A stretch of 37,871 bases of DNA. It comes from Candidatus Butyricicoccus avicola. GTDB taxonomy: Bacteria > Bacillota > Clostridia > Oscillospirales > Butyricicoccaceae. Positions 8,039-15,614 of the stretch are shown here, in pieces. The stretch is taken from the NCBI GenBank assembly GCA_019119435.1, contig DWWZ01000152.1, positions 1 to 37,871 of the forward strand, given 5' to 3'. How positions within the stretch are numbered: the stretch's first letter is position 1; the number at the start of each line of letters is the position of its first letter. The notes beneath the pieces were generated by a model. The model ran no database searches. It was not told the origin of the DNA and saw only the letters and a program-made list of their open reading frames with translations. A program made the position numbers and the translations under genes.

Positions 8039-8638
8039 TTAAAAACTTTGCGTTAGCAGCTCGCGGATGGTCTGCATGGACAGATCGACCGAGGCAATCT
8101 CGTCTGCACAGCGCTTGAGCTCGGCGCGGATGAGGGCCTCGTGCGGGATGGTGCGCTTGTATTTCATCTGGTGCTCGAGCGTGGCCCAGAAATCAATGGC
8201 AATGGTGCGCAGCTGGATCTCGGCCGTAATCCCCTGCCCGGGGCCGCCGGCCAGCTCCACAATCATGTGATAGCTGCGGTAGCCGTTGGTTTTTGGGCAA
8301 GCTATGTAGTCTTTGACCTGTATGCAGCGGAGATCTGGCTGCGCGTCCAGCCAGCCGGCCACACGGTAGACATCGTCGGCGAACGCGCAGATGACGCGCA
8401 CGCCGACCGCATCGTGTACCGCAGTCAGCGCAGCCTGGCAATCGGCCGCCAGGCCGCGGCCGCGCAGCTTGGCGATCATGCTGTCCGGGGACTTGATGCG
8501 TGAGATACAGGAGAGCACGGCTGGGGATTCCCCATCCAGTTCGTGCGACAGCGGGCACTGTGTGCAGAGCGAGACGAGCTGCCGCTCGGCGGCCTCCAGC
8601 TTGGGCAGGGCGGCGCCGTAAAAGGTTTGTTTGGTCAT
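8039..8638 (-). CDS. Small alarmone synthetase (RelQ/YjbM-like, synthetase domain only)
   Basis: A 199-residue protein consisting of a RelA/SpoT (p)ppGpp synthetase domain without hydrolase or regulatory domains. It would transfer pyrophosphate from ATP to GDP or GTP. Diagnostic blocks are RIKSPDSMIAKL, GVRVICAF, the substrate-binding loop KDYIACPKTNGYRSYH and EIQLRTIAIDFWATLEHQ, the last matching RelQ (YjbM) more than RelP (YwaC). AAAGGAGG followed by ATG at 8638 gives the normal SAS length. A longer in-frame extension upstream would run into the kinase gene. It lies 31 nt after the kinase stop and 30 nt before the protease. It also contains a C25xxC28 pair near the N-terminus. Confidence 0.92.
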   Translation of the reverse strand: MTKQTFYGAALPKLEAAERQLVSLCTQCPLSHELDGESPAVLSCISRIKSPDSMIAKLRGRGLAADCQAALTAVHDAVGVRVICAFADDVYRVAGWLDAQPDLRCIQVKDYIACPKTNGYRSYHMIVELAGGPGQGITAEIQLRTIAIDFWATLEHQMKYKRTIPHEALIRAELKRCADEIASVDLSMQTIRELLTQSF

Positions 8639-8669
8639 GAAATGCCTCCTTTGCAAGCGTGTCCTGCGC

Positions 8670-9884
8670 TCAGGCAGGCAGGGTGACCGCCATCGTGAGC
8701 GAGCGGCCGTCCTTGGAGGTGGCTGTGATCTTGCCCTTGTGGGCCGAGACGACTGCGCTTGCGATGGACAGCCCGATGCCATAGCCGCCGGTGCGGGAAT
8801 TGCGCGAGCGGTCGGTGCGGTAAAAGCGGTCAAACAGGTGCGGCAGGTCGTCCTGCGCGATAGATTCGGCCGTATTGTACACGGTCAGATGGACGGTATG
8901 CCCCTGCCGGTCCAGGGAGATACAGATCTCCCCGCCCGCGTCCGCATACTTGACCGCATTGTCCAGCAGGATGGAGACCAGCTGGCTGATGGACTTTTCA
9001 TCCCCGCGCAGGCTGATTCCCGGCTGAACCTGGCTCGTAAAGTGCTTGCCCTGCTGCAGTGCGAGCGCGCGGAAGGAACCGGCCAGCTCTTCTACAAGGT
9101 CGGACAGCGCAAAGGCCAGCTTTTCCGGCGGGCTGTCAGCCTCCTCCATGCGCGCCAGATAGATGAGATCTCCGGTCAGACGGGTCAGGCGCTTGACCTG
9201 GGATTGGATATCGCGCAGCCATTCGCTGTCCCCGGCATCCATGGCAATAAGTTCTGCGTCGGCGTCGATGATGGCCAGCGGCGTCTTGATCTCGTGCCCG
9301 GCGTCGGTGATGAAACGCTTTTGCTTTTCGTAGCTGTCGGCGACCGGGCGGATGATGCGGCTGGACAGCAGGCAGACCAACAGAAAAACGGCCGCAAAGC
9401 CGAGCAGGGAGATCCACAGGCTGGTCAGCAGGAAGTCCCGGCAGGTCACCAGCCTGCGCCCGCAGTCCAAAAAGCTGACGCGCATCCCATCCTCCTGCTG
9501 TTCGGCCAGATAGCGGTAATCGCCGAGGAAACCGCGCGCTTTCTGCGATTGCAGCACGTCCTGGGCGAAGGAAACTGCACTTTGCTGGTCCACGGCGGCG
9601 ATTTGCCCGGTATCCGCGGCGAGCACGCGGCCGTCGTCCTGGAGCAGGACCGAGAAATAGCGCCACTCATAGGGCACTTCGGGCGAGGAGTAGGCCTCGC
9701 CCCGGATCTCGTCGAACTTAGGCAACCGGCCGTCATTCTCGGCTAGGAGTTTAAGCACGGCGTCAGCCTCCTGCACTAGGCTACGGTAGTTGAGCGCGTT
9801 GACACAGCCCAGGATAACGGCAAGGACCAACAAGAGCGACAGCATAGACACCAGGATGAGCTTGGCCTGCATTCGCCGGATCAT
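8670..9884 (-). CDS. Sensor histidine kinase (HisKA/HATPase_c)
   Basis: A 404-residue membrane sensor kinase. TM1 spans about residues 9-30, the extracytoplasmic sensor domain 31-152 and TM2 153-174. The phosphoacceptor is H197 in the H-box DAGHEIKTPLAI. The ATP-binding boxes are LLDNAVKYAD (N), FDRFYRTD (F) and GYGIGLSIA (G). The sensor domain has a cysteine pair, C141 and C148, close to TM2. The start codon overlaps the stop of the response regulator (ATGA), with GGAGG upstream, so the two are translationally coupled. Its layout (short extracytoplasmic sensor, OmpR-type partner, HtrA protease in the operon) recalls B. subtilis CssRS, but the stimulus is unknown. Confidence 0.93.
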   Translation of the reverse strand: MIRRMQAKLILVSMLSLLLVLAVILGCVNALNYRSLVQEADAVLKLLAENDGRLPKFDEIRGEAYSSPEVPYEWRYFSVLLQDDGRVLAADTGQIAAVDQQSAVSFAQDVLQSQKARGFLGDYRYLAEQQEDGMRVSFLDCGRRLVTCRDFLLTSLWISLLGFAAVFLLVCLLSSRIIRPVADSYEKQKRFITDAGHEIKTPLAIIDADAELIAMDAGDSEWLRDIQSQVKRLTRLTGDLIYLARMEEADSPPEKLAFALSDLVEELAGSFRALALQQGKHFTSQVQPGISLRGDEKSISQLVSILLDNAVKYADAGGEICISLDRQGHTVHLTVYNTAESIAQDDLPHLFDRFYRTDRSRNSRTGGYGIGLSIASAVVSAHKGKITATSKDGRSLTMAVTLPA

Positions 9885-10555
9885 GGGCAGGCCTCCAGCA
9901 GGTATCCGGCGCCCGGCACGGCCCGGATGCGGACGTCGGCGCGCAGCGCCTGCAGTTTGCGGCGCAGGTAGGAGATATAGACCCAGACGATGCTGTGCTC
10001 GGCGCCGCTGCCATCCCCCCAGACGCGCTCGAGCAGGCGCGTTTCCGAGACCGGATGGCCGGGACAGCACAGCAGAAGCTCCAGCATGTGCGACTCCTTG
10101 TTCGAAAGCTGGAAACAGCCGGACGGCGACGAGATTGTAAAGGTTGTACGGTCCAGCGTGATATTGCCCAGGCCAAGCTGGGAGCTGGCTTGGTCATCCT
10201 GGCCGCGCGTCATCGCCCGGATACGTGCGACTAGCTCCCGTGCGGCGAATGGCTTGGTCAGGTAGTCGTTGGCGCCGCTTTCCAGGCCCAAGACCTTGTC
10301 ATCCACCTCGGATTTTGCCGTCAGGAGCAGGACAGGGAGCAGATCGCCCCGGGCGCGCAGCCGCCGTAGGACCGTGATGCCATCCAGACCCGGCATCATG
10401 ATATCCAGCACGGCGCCGTCATAGTTGCCGCTGGAGAGCGCCTCCAGCGCGTCGTCCCCGTCAAAGACTGCGTCTACGGTATACTGGTTCCGCTGTAAAA
10501 TCGACACGAGCGCACGCGAGAGCGGGCGCTCGTCCTCGGCAAGCAGCAAACGCAT
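9881..10555 (-). CDS. OmpR/PhoB-family response regulator
   Basis: A 224-residue two-domain transcription factor. The receiver domain (1-120) has the acidic pair E7-D8, phosphoacceptor D51 in LDIMMPGLDG, T79 and K101. The C-terminal winged helix includes the family's RxxLLERVWG segment, the VWVYISYLRRKL recognition helix and the final GAGYLL hairpin. AAAGGAGG before ATG 10555 marks the start. Its four-base overlap with the kinase gene makes them a cognate pair. It probably regulates its own operon, because tandem TTCA-type half-sites lie upstream. Confidence 0.95.
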   Translation of the reverse strand: MRLLLAEDERPLSRALVSILQRNQYTVDAVFDGDDALEALSSGNYDGAVLDIMMPGLDGITVLRRLRARGDLLPVLLLTAKSEVDDKVLGLESGANDYLTKPFAARELVARIRAMTRGQDDQASSQLGLGNITLDRTTFTISSPSGCFQLSNKESHMLELLLCCPGHPVSETRLLERVWGDGSGAEHSIVWVYISYLRRKLQALRADVRIRAVPGAGYLLEACP

Positions 10556-10589
10556 GGAAATGACCTCCTTTTCTTCCGGCTTTGCTTCC

Positions 10590-10633
10590 AGCATACGGCA
10601 GTTATGTGAACATATCTTGAAAATCCTGTGAAG
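10590..10633 (-). promoter_or_regulatory. Candidate activated promoter with direct repeats for the regulator operon
   Basis: On the minus strand, three TTCA half-sites (TTCACA at 10633-10628, TTCAAG at 10621-10616, TTCACA at 10610-10605) are spaced 12 and 11 bp, as for OmpR-family binding sites. They are followed by a -10-like TATGCT (10595-10590) with no good -35. This arrangement is typical of activator-dependent promoters. Binding by the adjacent regulator is inferred. Confidence 0.45.
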
Positions 10634-10662
10634 AAATGGAGGATTCTGTGCGTAAGGCAGCA

Positions 10663-10690
10663 AAAAAGCCGCCGAAAATGAACGGCGGCC
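10663..10690 (-). terminator. Intrinsic terminator after tspO
   Basis: On the minus strand, GCCGCCG, an 8-nt loop, CGGCGGC and six T residues. It lies 14 nt after the tspO stop and separates the efflux operon from the two-component operon. Confidence 0.88.
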
Positions 10691-10704
10691 GTCTCGTGCG
10701 GCGC

Positions 10705-11172
10705 TCAGTTGAGCAGGAATACCATGAGGTTGAGGTAGCCGGCAAATGCGACCCAGGCCAGATACGGGACTTGCAGATAGGCTGCGGCGCGGTCGGCGCG
10801 GGAAAAAGCGCGGGCCATGGCCAGGATAAGCAGCCAGAGTATGGCAAGCCATACGAGGGAGAACAGATAGGCGCGCACGTGGAAAAACAGGATGCTCCAA
10901 AAGAAATTGAAGAAGAGCTGGGCTACATAGAGCGTCAGTGCGCGGGAACGCACTGCGCGCTGCCCGGCGCGCACGAGGACCCGGGCCAGGCCCCACGCCA
11001 TGAGGACATACAGGACGGTCCAAACGGCTGGAAAGACCCAGGCCGGCGGCGTGAGGGCGGGCTTTTTGACAGACTGTAGATAGAATGAGACATCGTCCCG
11101 GATGAGGAAGCCAGCCAGCATGCCGACTGCGAGCGTCAGCAGGATGGACCAGGCATAGACCGATTTTTTCAT
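10705..11172 (-). CDS. tspO: TspO/MBR family membrane protein
   Basis: A 155-residue protein with five membrane helices. It shows the TspO signatures KPALTPPAWVFPAVWT in the first loop, the YVAQLFFNFFWSILFF helix and the C-terminal PYLAWVAFAGYLN. TspO proteins bind porphyrins and related hydrophobic ligands and are tied to stress responses; their exact biochemical role is debated. The ATG at 11172 is preceded by CGGAGG, whereas an earlier in-frame ATG at 11214 lacks this support. It follows the MATE gene by 60 nt and has its own downstream terminator, so it is probably the third gene of the MarR-MATE operon. Confidence 0.93.
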   Translation of the reverse strand: MKKSVYAWSILLTLAVGMLAGFLIRDDVSFYLQSVKKPALTPPAWVFPAVWTVLYVLMAWGLARVLVRAGQRAVRSRALTLYVAQLFFNFFWSILFFHVRAYLFSLVWLAILWLLILAMARAFSRADRAAAYLQVPYLAWVAFAGYLNLMVFLLN

Positions 11173-11232
11173 GGATTCGCCTCCGTTTTGTGCTTTCAGG
11201 CTTATTGTAAACACAGAAGGCGGCGAAAGCGG

Positions 11233-12618
11233 TCACAACTTGGCGGCATGTGCGGCCGAATCGGCAGAAACTTTTTCCGCTTCCGGCGCACGGAAAGCCT
11301 TGAGCGAGCGCAGGAGCAGCCAGACCGCGATGAGGATGGACAGATAGTCCGCGACGGCCTGGGTAAAGTTGATGCCGTCCAGCCCAAAAGCGGCGCCGAG
11401 CAAGTAGAGGGAGGGGATAAAGATAAGGCCCTGGCGGCAGACCGACAGCAGGGTGGCGGGAAGGGGCCGGTTCATGGCCTGCATGCTGTTGATGGACAGG
11501 AAGAGAATGCCCAGGATAGGCCCGGCGATTGAGGTCGCGATCAGCATGGGGCCGCCGTAGGCGATGACTTCGGCGTCATCGATGAACAGCGCGACGACCT
11601 GGCGGCTGAAGACGATATACACGGCGCTGAGCACTGCGCCGCACACGACGGTCAGGACACCGCTGAACTTCAGGATGGACAGAAAACGCTGCCGCAGACC
11701 GGCGCCGAAGCAATAGCCCAAAAGCGGCTGGATGCCGTTTGCGATGCCCATGTGGATGAAGGCGATGAGCATATAGGCCTTGGTCACGATGCCCATGGCC
11801 GCGACCGGGTCGTCGCCATATTGCACAAGCGCATTGTTGAGCAGCACGGTGGCGATGCTCATGAGCGCGGAATTGGCGCCGGCCGGCAGGCCAATGGATA
11901 GGACCTTGCCCATCTGCCGCCGTCCGCCGTGCAGGTCTCGCGGATGGATGGACAGGAGCGGGCTGCGACGGGCAAAGTACCAGAGATAGTACAGGCAGCC
12001 GCAAACATTGCCGAGCACCGTGGCGATCGCGGCGCCGGCCGTGCCCATGTCCAGGGTTAGGATGAAGATGGGGTCTAGGACGATGTTGACGACCGTGCCG
12101 ATCATGCCGCCGACCATAGAGGCCTGCGCCGCGCCCTCGCCGCGCACGACATGGCCGAAGGTGTTGGCAAAGAGGATAAACGGCGCGCCCAAGGCGATAT
12201 AGAAGAGATAATCGCGCGCGGGCTGGATGGTGTTTTCCGTGCTGCCAAGGATGGTCAGAAGCGGGTCCATGGCGGGCAGGATGATGAGGGCCGACAGGAC
12301 GCCGAGGGCCAGTGAGGCATAGCAGCAGAACGCCGAGGCCGCTTTGGCCTCGCGCGCCATCTTCTGCCCCAGCAGGATAGAGATGACCGCGCTGCCGCCA
12401 ATGCCCAGCAGATTGGCAATCGCCATGTACATGACAAAGACCGGGTTGGTCAGCGAGACCGCGGCGACCTGCATGGCGTCGTGGGTCTGGCCGACAAAAA
12501 AGGTGTCGGCCATGTTGTAGACCACCAGAACGAGCGACGAGATGACGGTCGGCACGGCCATCCGGATGACTGCCGTGCGCACGGGCGCGTCCTGAAAGAC
12601 AGCTTCATTTTGATTCAT
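11233..12618 (-). CDS. MATE-family multidrug efflux transporter
   Basis: A 461-residue, 12-helix transporter of the MATE family (DinF/NorM superfamily, close to clostridial MepA-like proteins). It exports cationic or aromatic compounds using an Na+ or H+ gradient. Recognisable elements are the N-terminal AVPTVISSLVLVVYNMADTFFVG, summarised here by VYNMADTFFVGQ, the mid-protein repeat GLPAGANSALMS and NGIQPLLGYCFGAG. AAAGGAGAG sets the start at 12618. It follows the MarR gene by 71 nt, and the pair is a classic repressor-efflux unit. The drug specificity cannot be read from sequence. Confidence 0.93.
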   Translation of the reverse strand: MNQNEAVFQDAPVRTAVIRMAVPTVISSLVLVVYNMADTFFVGQTHDAMQVAAVSLTNPVFVMYMAIANLLGIGGSAVISILLGQKMAREAKAASAFCCYASLALGVLSALIILPAMDPLLTILGSTENTIQPARDYLFYIALGAPFILFANTFGHVVRGEGAAQASMVGGMIGTVVNIVLDPIFILTLDMGTAGAAIATVLGNVCGCLYYLWYFARRSPLLSIHPRDLHGGRRQMGKVLSIGLPAGANSALMSIATVLLNNALVQYGDDPVAAMGIVTKAYMLIAFIHMGIANGIQPLLGYCFGAGLRQRFLSILKFSGVLTVVCGAVLSAVYIVFSRQVVALFIDDAEVIAYGGPMLIATSIAGPILGILFLSINSMQAMNRPLPATLLSVCRQGLIFIPSLYLLGAAFGLDGINFTQAVADYLSILIAVWLLLRSLKAFRAPEAEKVSADSAAHAAKL

Positions 12619-12689
12619 AGGGCTTCTCTCCTTTGGGATGGATTTCGGAAAATCGTATGCAGGCAAACGATTTGCGGCGGCTGCGCGCC

Positions 12690-13130
12690 TCATTCGAGGT
12701 GCGCGAGCAGTTTGCAGCACAGGGACTTGAACTGTTTGACCTCCCGCGGGGACAGGCCGGCCGCCAGTTGGGCCTCGATGGCCGCGCGGATGGGACCGCA
12801 CTTGCGCTGGAGCGCATAGCCCTTGTCCAGCAGCTCGATGGTCTTGAGCCGCCGGTCCTGTCCAGAGACCGTGCGCCGGATGAGCTGCTTGTCCTCCATC
12901 AGGCGCAGCATCTTGGAGGCAGTAGCGCGGTTGACGAAAAATTCATCTTCGATGTCGCGTTGGCAGAGTGCCTGGCCAGGGTGCTCATAGAGGAAATCCA
13001 GGACGAACAGGCTCGTCAGTGAGCAGTCACTCAGCGCGCGGCGGTCATAGATTGCATGTGAGATGCGGTCGGTGTGGTTGCTGAGCTTGTGGATGTAGAA
13101 ACTCAAGTCGGTGTTTGGCGTGGAAGGCAT
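12690..13130 (-). CDS. MarR-family transcriptional regulator (MATE operon)
   Basis: A 146-residue winged-helix regulator. Helix 1 includes LSFYIHKLSNHTDRISHAIYD, with core HKLSNHTDRIS. The DNA-binding part is CQRDIEDEFFVNRATASKML followed by the wing RRTVSGQDRRLKTIEL, which has the D-x-R-x-x pattern typical of MarR proteins. GGGAGGAGGGG precedes ATG 13130. A palindrome overlapping its predicted transcript start suggests autorepression, relieved by a ligand that the downstream MATE pump exports. It is distantly similar in length and layout to the divergent MarR gene at 13420 but is a different protein. Confidence 0.92.
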   Translation of the reverse strand: MPSTPNTDLSFYIHKLSNHTDRISHAIYDRRALSDCSLTSLFVLDFLYEHPGQALCQRDIEDEFFVNRATASKMLRLMEDKQLIRRTVSGQDRRLKTIELLDKGYALQRKCGPIRAAIEAQLAAGLSPREVKQFKSLCCKLLAHLE

Positions 13131-13155
13131 CCAGGCCCCTCCTCCCTTAAAATAG

Positions 13156-13199
13156 TTTGCCTGCAAAGCATTATAGAACAGATCCAGGCAGGCTGTCAA
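13156..13199 (-). promoter_or_regulatory. Promoter and palindromic operator of the MarR-MATE operon
   Basis: On the minus strand, a consensus -35 TTGACA (13199-13194), an 18-nt spacer and a perfect -10 TATAAT (13175-13170). Just downstream, the palindrome TTTGCnnGCAAA (13156-13167) overlaps the expected transcription start near 13163, the usual place for a MarR repressor site. Confidence 0.8.
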
Positions 13200-13344
13200 G
13201 GGGCGGAAGGCGGACGGGCGCGCGAGAGACCGGGCCAGTTCCCCAGGATTTTTTGTGATTATTCTGCGGTTTCTAGACGATATGCCCTTTTTCAGCCAAA
13301 ATCTGTGCAATTCTACAAAAATGTAAGCAAGCTAACTAAATCGG

Positions 13345-13373
13345 TTGACAGCGTTTTTGGCGTTTGCTAAAAT
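13345..13373 (+). promoter_or_regulatory. Promoter of the MarR-ABC exporter operon
   Basis: Consensus -35 TTGACA (13345-13350), a 17-nt spacer and -10 TAAAAT (13368-13373, 5 of 6). Transcription would start near 13380, giving a leader of about 40 nt before the MarR start codon. Confidence 0.85.
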
Positions 13374-13419
13374 TGTAAATGAACAAACAAACCCAAAAAA
13401 GAAAGGAGTGTAACTTAAT

Positions 13420-13857
13420 ATGGCGCCTCAGGAATCGGTTGGGCTTACCATCCGCACGCTGTCCAATCTCATGCGCCGACAGTTCATGCGCCATCAGCCG
13501 CCGCCGGAACACCGCCATTGCTCGGATGCCGGTGGTTTTATTATGGAATTTCTGTGCAATAACCCCGACCAAAAGTTGTGCCAGCACGATATCTCACAGA
13601 TCTTCTGCATCCGGCGCTCGACGGCCTCTCGGATACTTGCCGCGCTGGAGCAAGACGGGCTGATAGAGCGCGTCAGCGCGCCCGAAGACGGCCGCCGCAA
13701 GCTGCTCATACCGACGGCAAAGGCATTGGACATCCACACCGAGGTCGCGGCAAACCAGGACGCGATCGAGGCGCGCATGCGTGAAGGCATCCCCCCTGAG
13801 GAACTGCGCGCATTTTTGGCGACAGCCCGCAAAATTGAGGCCAATTTGGCCTGCTAA
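13420..13857 (+). CDS. MarR-family transcriptional regulator (ABC exporter operon)
   Basis: A 145-residue winged-helix regulator. The recognition region is CQHDISQIFCIRRSTASRIL and the wing is RVSAPEDGRRKLLIP, both typical of MarR family repressors. AAAGGAG at about 13402-13408 supports the start at 13420. It precedes two ABC half-transporters with a 23-nt gap, an arrangement seen in many Firmicute multidrug exporter operons where the MarR protein represses its own operon. The ligand is unknown. There is no clear sign of shared operators with the divergent MarR gene. Confidence 0.92.
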   Translation: MAPQESVGLTIRTLSNLMRRQFMRHQPPPEHRHCSDAGGFIMEFLCNNPDQKLCQHDISQIFCIRRSTASRILAALEQDGLIERVSAPEDGRRKLLIPTAKALDIHTEVAANQDAIEARMREGIPPEELRAFLATARKIEANLAC

Positions 13858-13880
13858 CCCCAGCAAAAGGAGTGTATTCT

Positions 13881-15614
13881 ATGGTCAATCATATCACGGC
13901 TGCCATCCGTGAAAACAAAAAGGATTCCATCCTTGCGCCTGTCTTCGTCTGCGCTGAGGTCCTTTTCGAGGTCCTCATCCCCATCGTCATGGCCTCCCTC
14001 ATAGACAAGGGTATTGACGCGGGAAATATGAGCGAGATCCTGCGCCTTGGCGTCATTCTGATCGTCATGGCCATGTGTGCGCTGGCCTTTGGCATCCTGT
14101 CCGGTGTTGCGGCGGCAAACGCTTCGGCCGGCCTGGCCCGCAACCTGCGCCACGATATCTATTATCACGTGCAGGATTTTTCATTTGCCAATATCGATAA
14201 GTTCTCGACTGCCGGTATCGTCACCCGACTGACCACCGACGTCACGAACGTTCAGAACGCCTATCAGATGATTATCCGTGTGGCCGTGCGCTCGCCTGTC
14301 ATGCTGATCTTTGCCTTCATCATGACCATCCGCATCAGCCCCAGCCTGTCGATGATCTATGTCTGCGCGATCCCGCTTCTGGGCATCGGCCTGGGCATCA
14401 TCATCAGCCACGTGCACGGTCTGTTTACCAAGGTGTTCCACACTTACGATGAACTCAACAATGTCGTCCAGGAGAACCTGAACGGTATCCGCGTGGTCAA
14501 GTCCTTTGTCCGCGAGGAGTTTGAGAAGAAAAAGTTCGGTGCGATCTCGGAAAAGCTGTTCCGCGGCTTCCTCAAGGCCGAGCGCCTGATCATCCTGAAC
14601 GCCCCGCTCATGCAGTTCTGCGTGTATGCCTGCCTGCTGCTCATCTCCTGGATCGGCGCGCGGCTGGTCGTCGGCAGCTCCATGACGGCGGGCGAGCTGA
14701 CCAGCATGTTTAACTATACTTTCCAGATCCTCATGAGCCTGATGATGCTGTCCATGGTCATGGTCATGGTCATCATGGCGCGCTCCTCTGCCGAGCGTAT
14801 CGAAGAGATCATGGAAGAGCAGAGCGACCTGACCGTCAAGCCGAATGCCATCCATGAGGTCCCGAACGGCGCGGTCGACTTTGAGAACGTCTCGTTCAGC
14901 TATGTCGGCGATCCCAACAACACCAGCCTCAAGAACATCGACCTGCACATCAAGTCGGGCGAGACCGTCGGCATCCTGGGCGGCACTGGCACGTCCAAGA
15001 GTACGCTTGTCCAGCTCATCCCGCGCCTGTATGACGCGACGGTAGGCCAGGTCAAGGTCGGCGGCATCGATGTCCGCGACTACGATTTGGAATCGCTGCG
15101 CAACCAGGTCGCCATGGTGCTGCAAAAGAACACCCTGTTCTCTGGCACCATCAAGGAAAACCTGCGCTGGGGCAATGAGCACGCCTCGGACGAGGAGATC
15201 GTGCGCGTGTGCAAGCTGGCACAGGCCGATTCCTTCGTGCAGGAGATGCCCAAGAAGTACGATACCTATATCGAGCAGGGCGGCACCAACGTCTCGGGCG
15301 GACAGAAGCAGCGCCTGTGTATCGCACGCGCCCTGCTGAAAAAGCCCAAGATCCTGATCCTGGACGACTCTACTTCGGCGGTCGACACCAAGACCGACGC
15401 CCTCATCCGGCAGGCGTTCCGTGAGGAGATCCCGGACACAACCAAGTTCATTATCGCACAGCGTATCTCGTCGGTGCAGGACGCCGACCACATCATCGTG
15501 CTGGACGACGGCCATATCAGCGGCTATGGCACGCACGAGGAACTGCTGCGCGACAACAAGATCTATCAGGAAGTCTTTGCATCGCAGAACAAGGGAGGTG
15601 AGCAGGATGACTGA
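13881..15614 (+). CDS. Heterodimeric ABC exporter, degenerate-site subunit
   Basis: A 577-residue half-transporter: a type-I exporter membrane domain with six helices (about 1-310), then a nucleotide-binding domain. The Walker A is GGTGTSKST (367-375), with serine in place of the usual third glycine. The signature is VSGGQ. Walker B is LILDD, where D496 replaces the catalytic glutamate, so this subunit supplies the degenerate ATP site, as in BmrC/TM287-type heterodimers. AAAGGAG at 13865-13871 favours ATG 13881 over the upstream in-frame GTG. The 3' end overlaps the next gene by 8 nt, consistent with a stoichiometric pair. It probably exports drugs or peptides. Confidence 0.94.
   Translation: MVNHITAAIRENKKDSILAPVFVCAEVLFEVLIPIVMASLIDKGIDAGNMSEILRLGVILIVMAMCALAFGILSGVAAANASAGLARNLRHDIYYHVQDFSFANIDKFSTAGIVTRLTTDVTNVQNAYQMIIRVAVRSPVMLIFAFIMTIRISPSLSMIYVCAIPLLGIGLGIIISHVHGLFTKVFHTYDELNNVVQENLNGIRVVKSFVREEFEKKKFGAISEKLFRGFLKAERLIILNAPLMQFCVYACLLLISWIGARLVVGSSMTAGELTSMFNYTFQILMSLMMLSMVMVMVIMARSSAERIEEIMEEQSDLTVKPNAIHEVPNGAVDFENVSFSYVGDPNNTSLKNIDLHIKSGETVGILGGTGTSKSTLVQLIPRLYDATVGQVKVGGIDVRDYDLESLRNQVAMVLQKNTLFSGTIKENLRWGNEHASDEEIVRVCKLAQADSFVQEMPKKYDTYIEQGGTNVSGGQKQRLCIARALLKKPKILILDDSTSAVDTKTDALIRQAFREEIPDTTKFIIAQRISSVQDADHIIVLDDGHISGYGTHEELLRDNKIYQEVFASQNKGGEQDD

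Larger units (their letters stand above)
13131..13419. other. Divergent intergenic region between two MarR operons
   Basis: 289 bp with no gene. It contains the leftward promoter/operator at 13156-13199 and the rightward promoter at 13345-13373. A small inverted repeat TACAaaaaTGTA lies at 13314-13325. The middle (about 13200-13300) shows no recognisable element. Confidence 0.7.
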
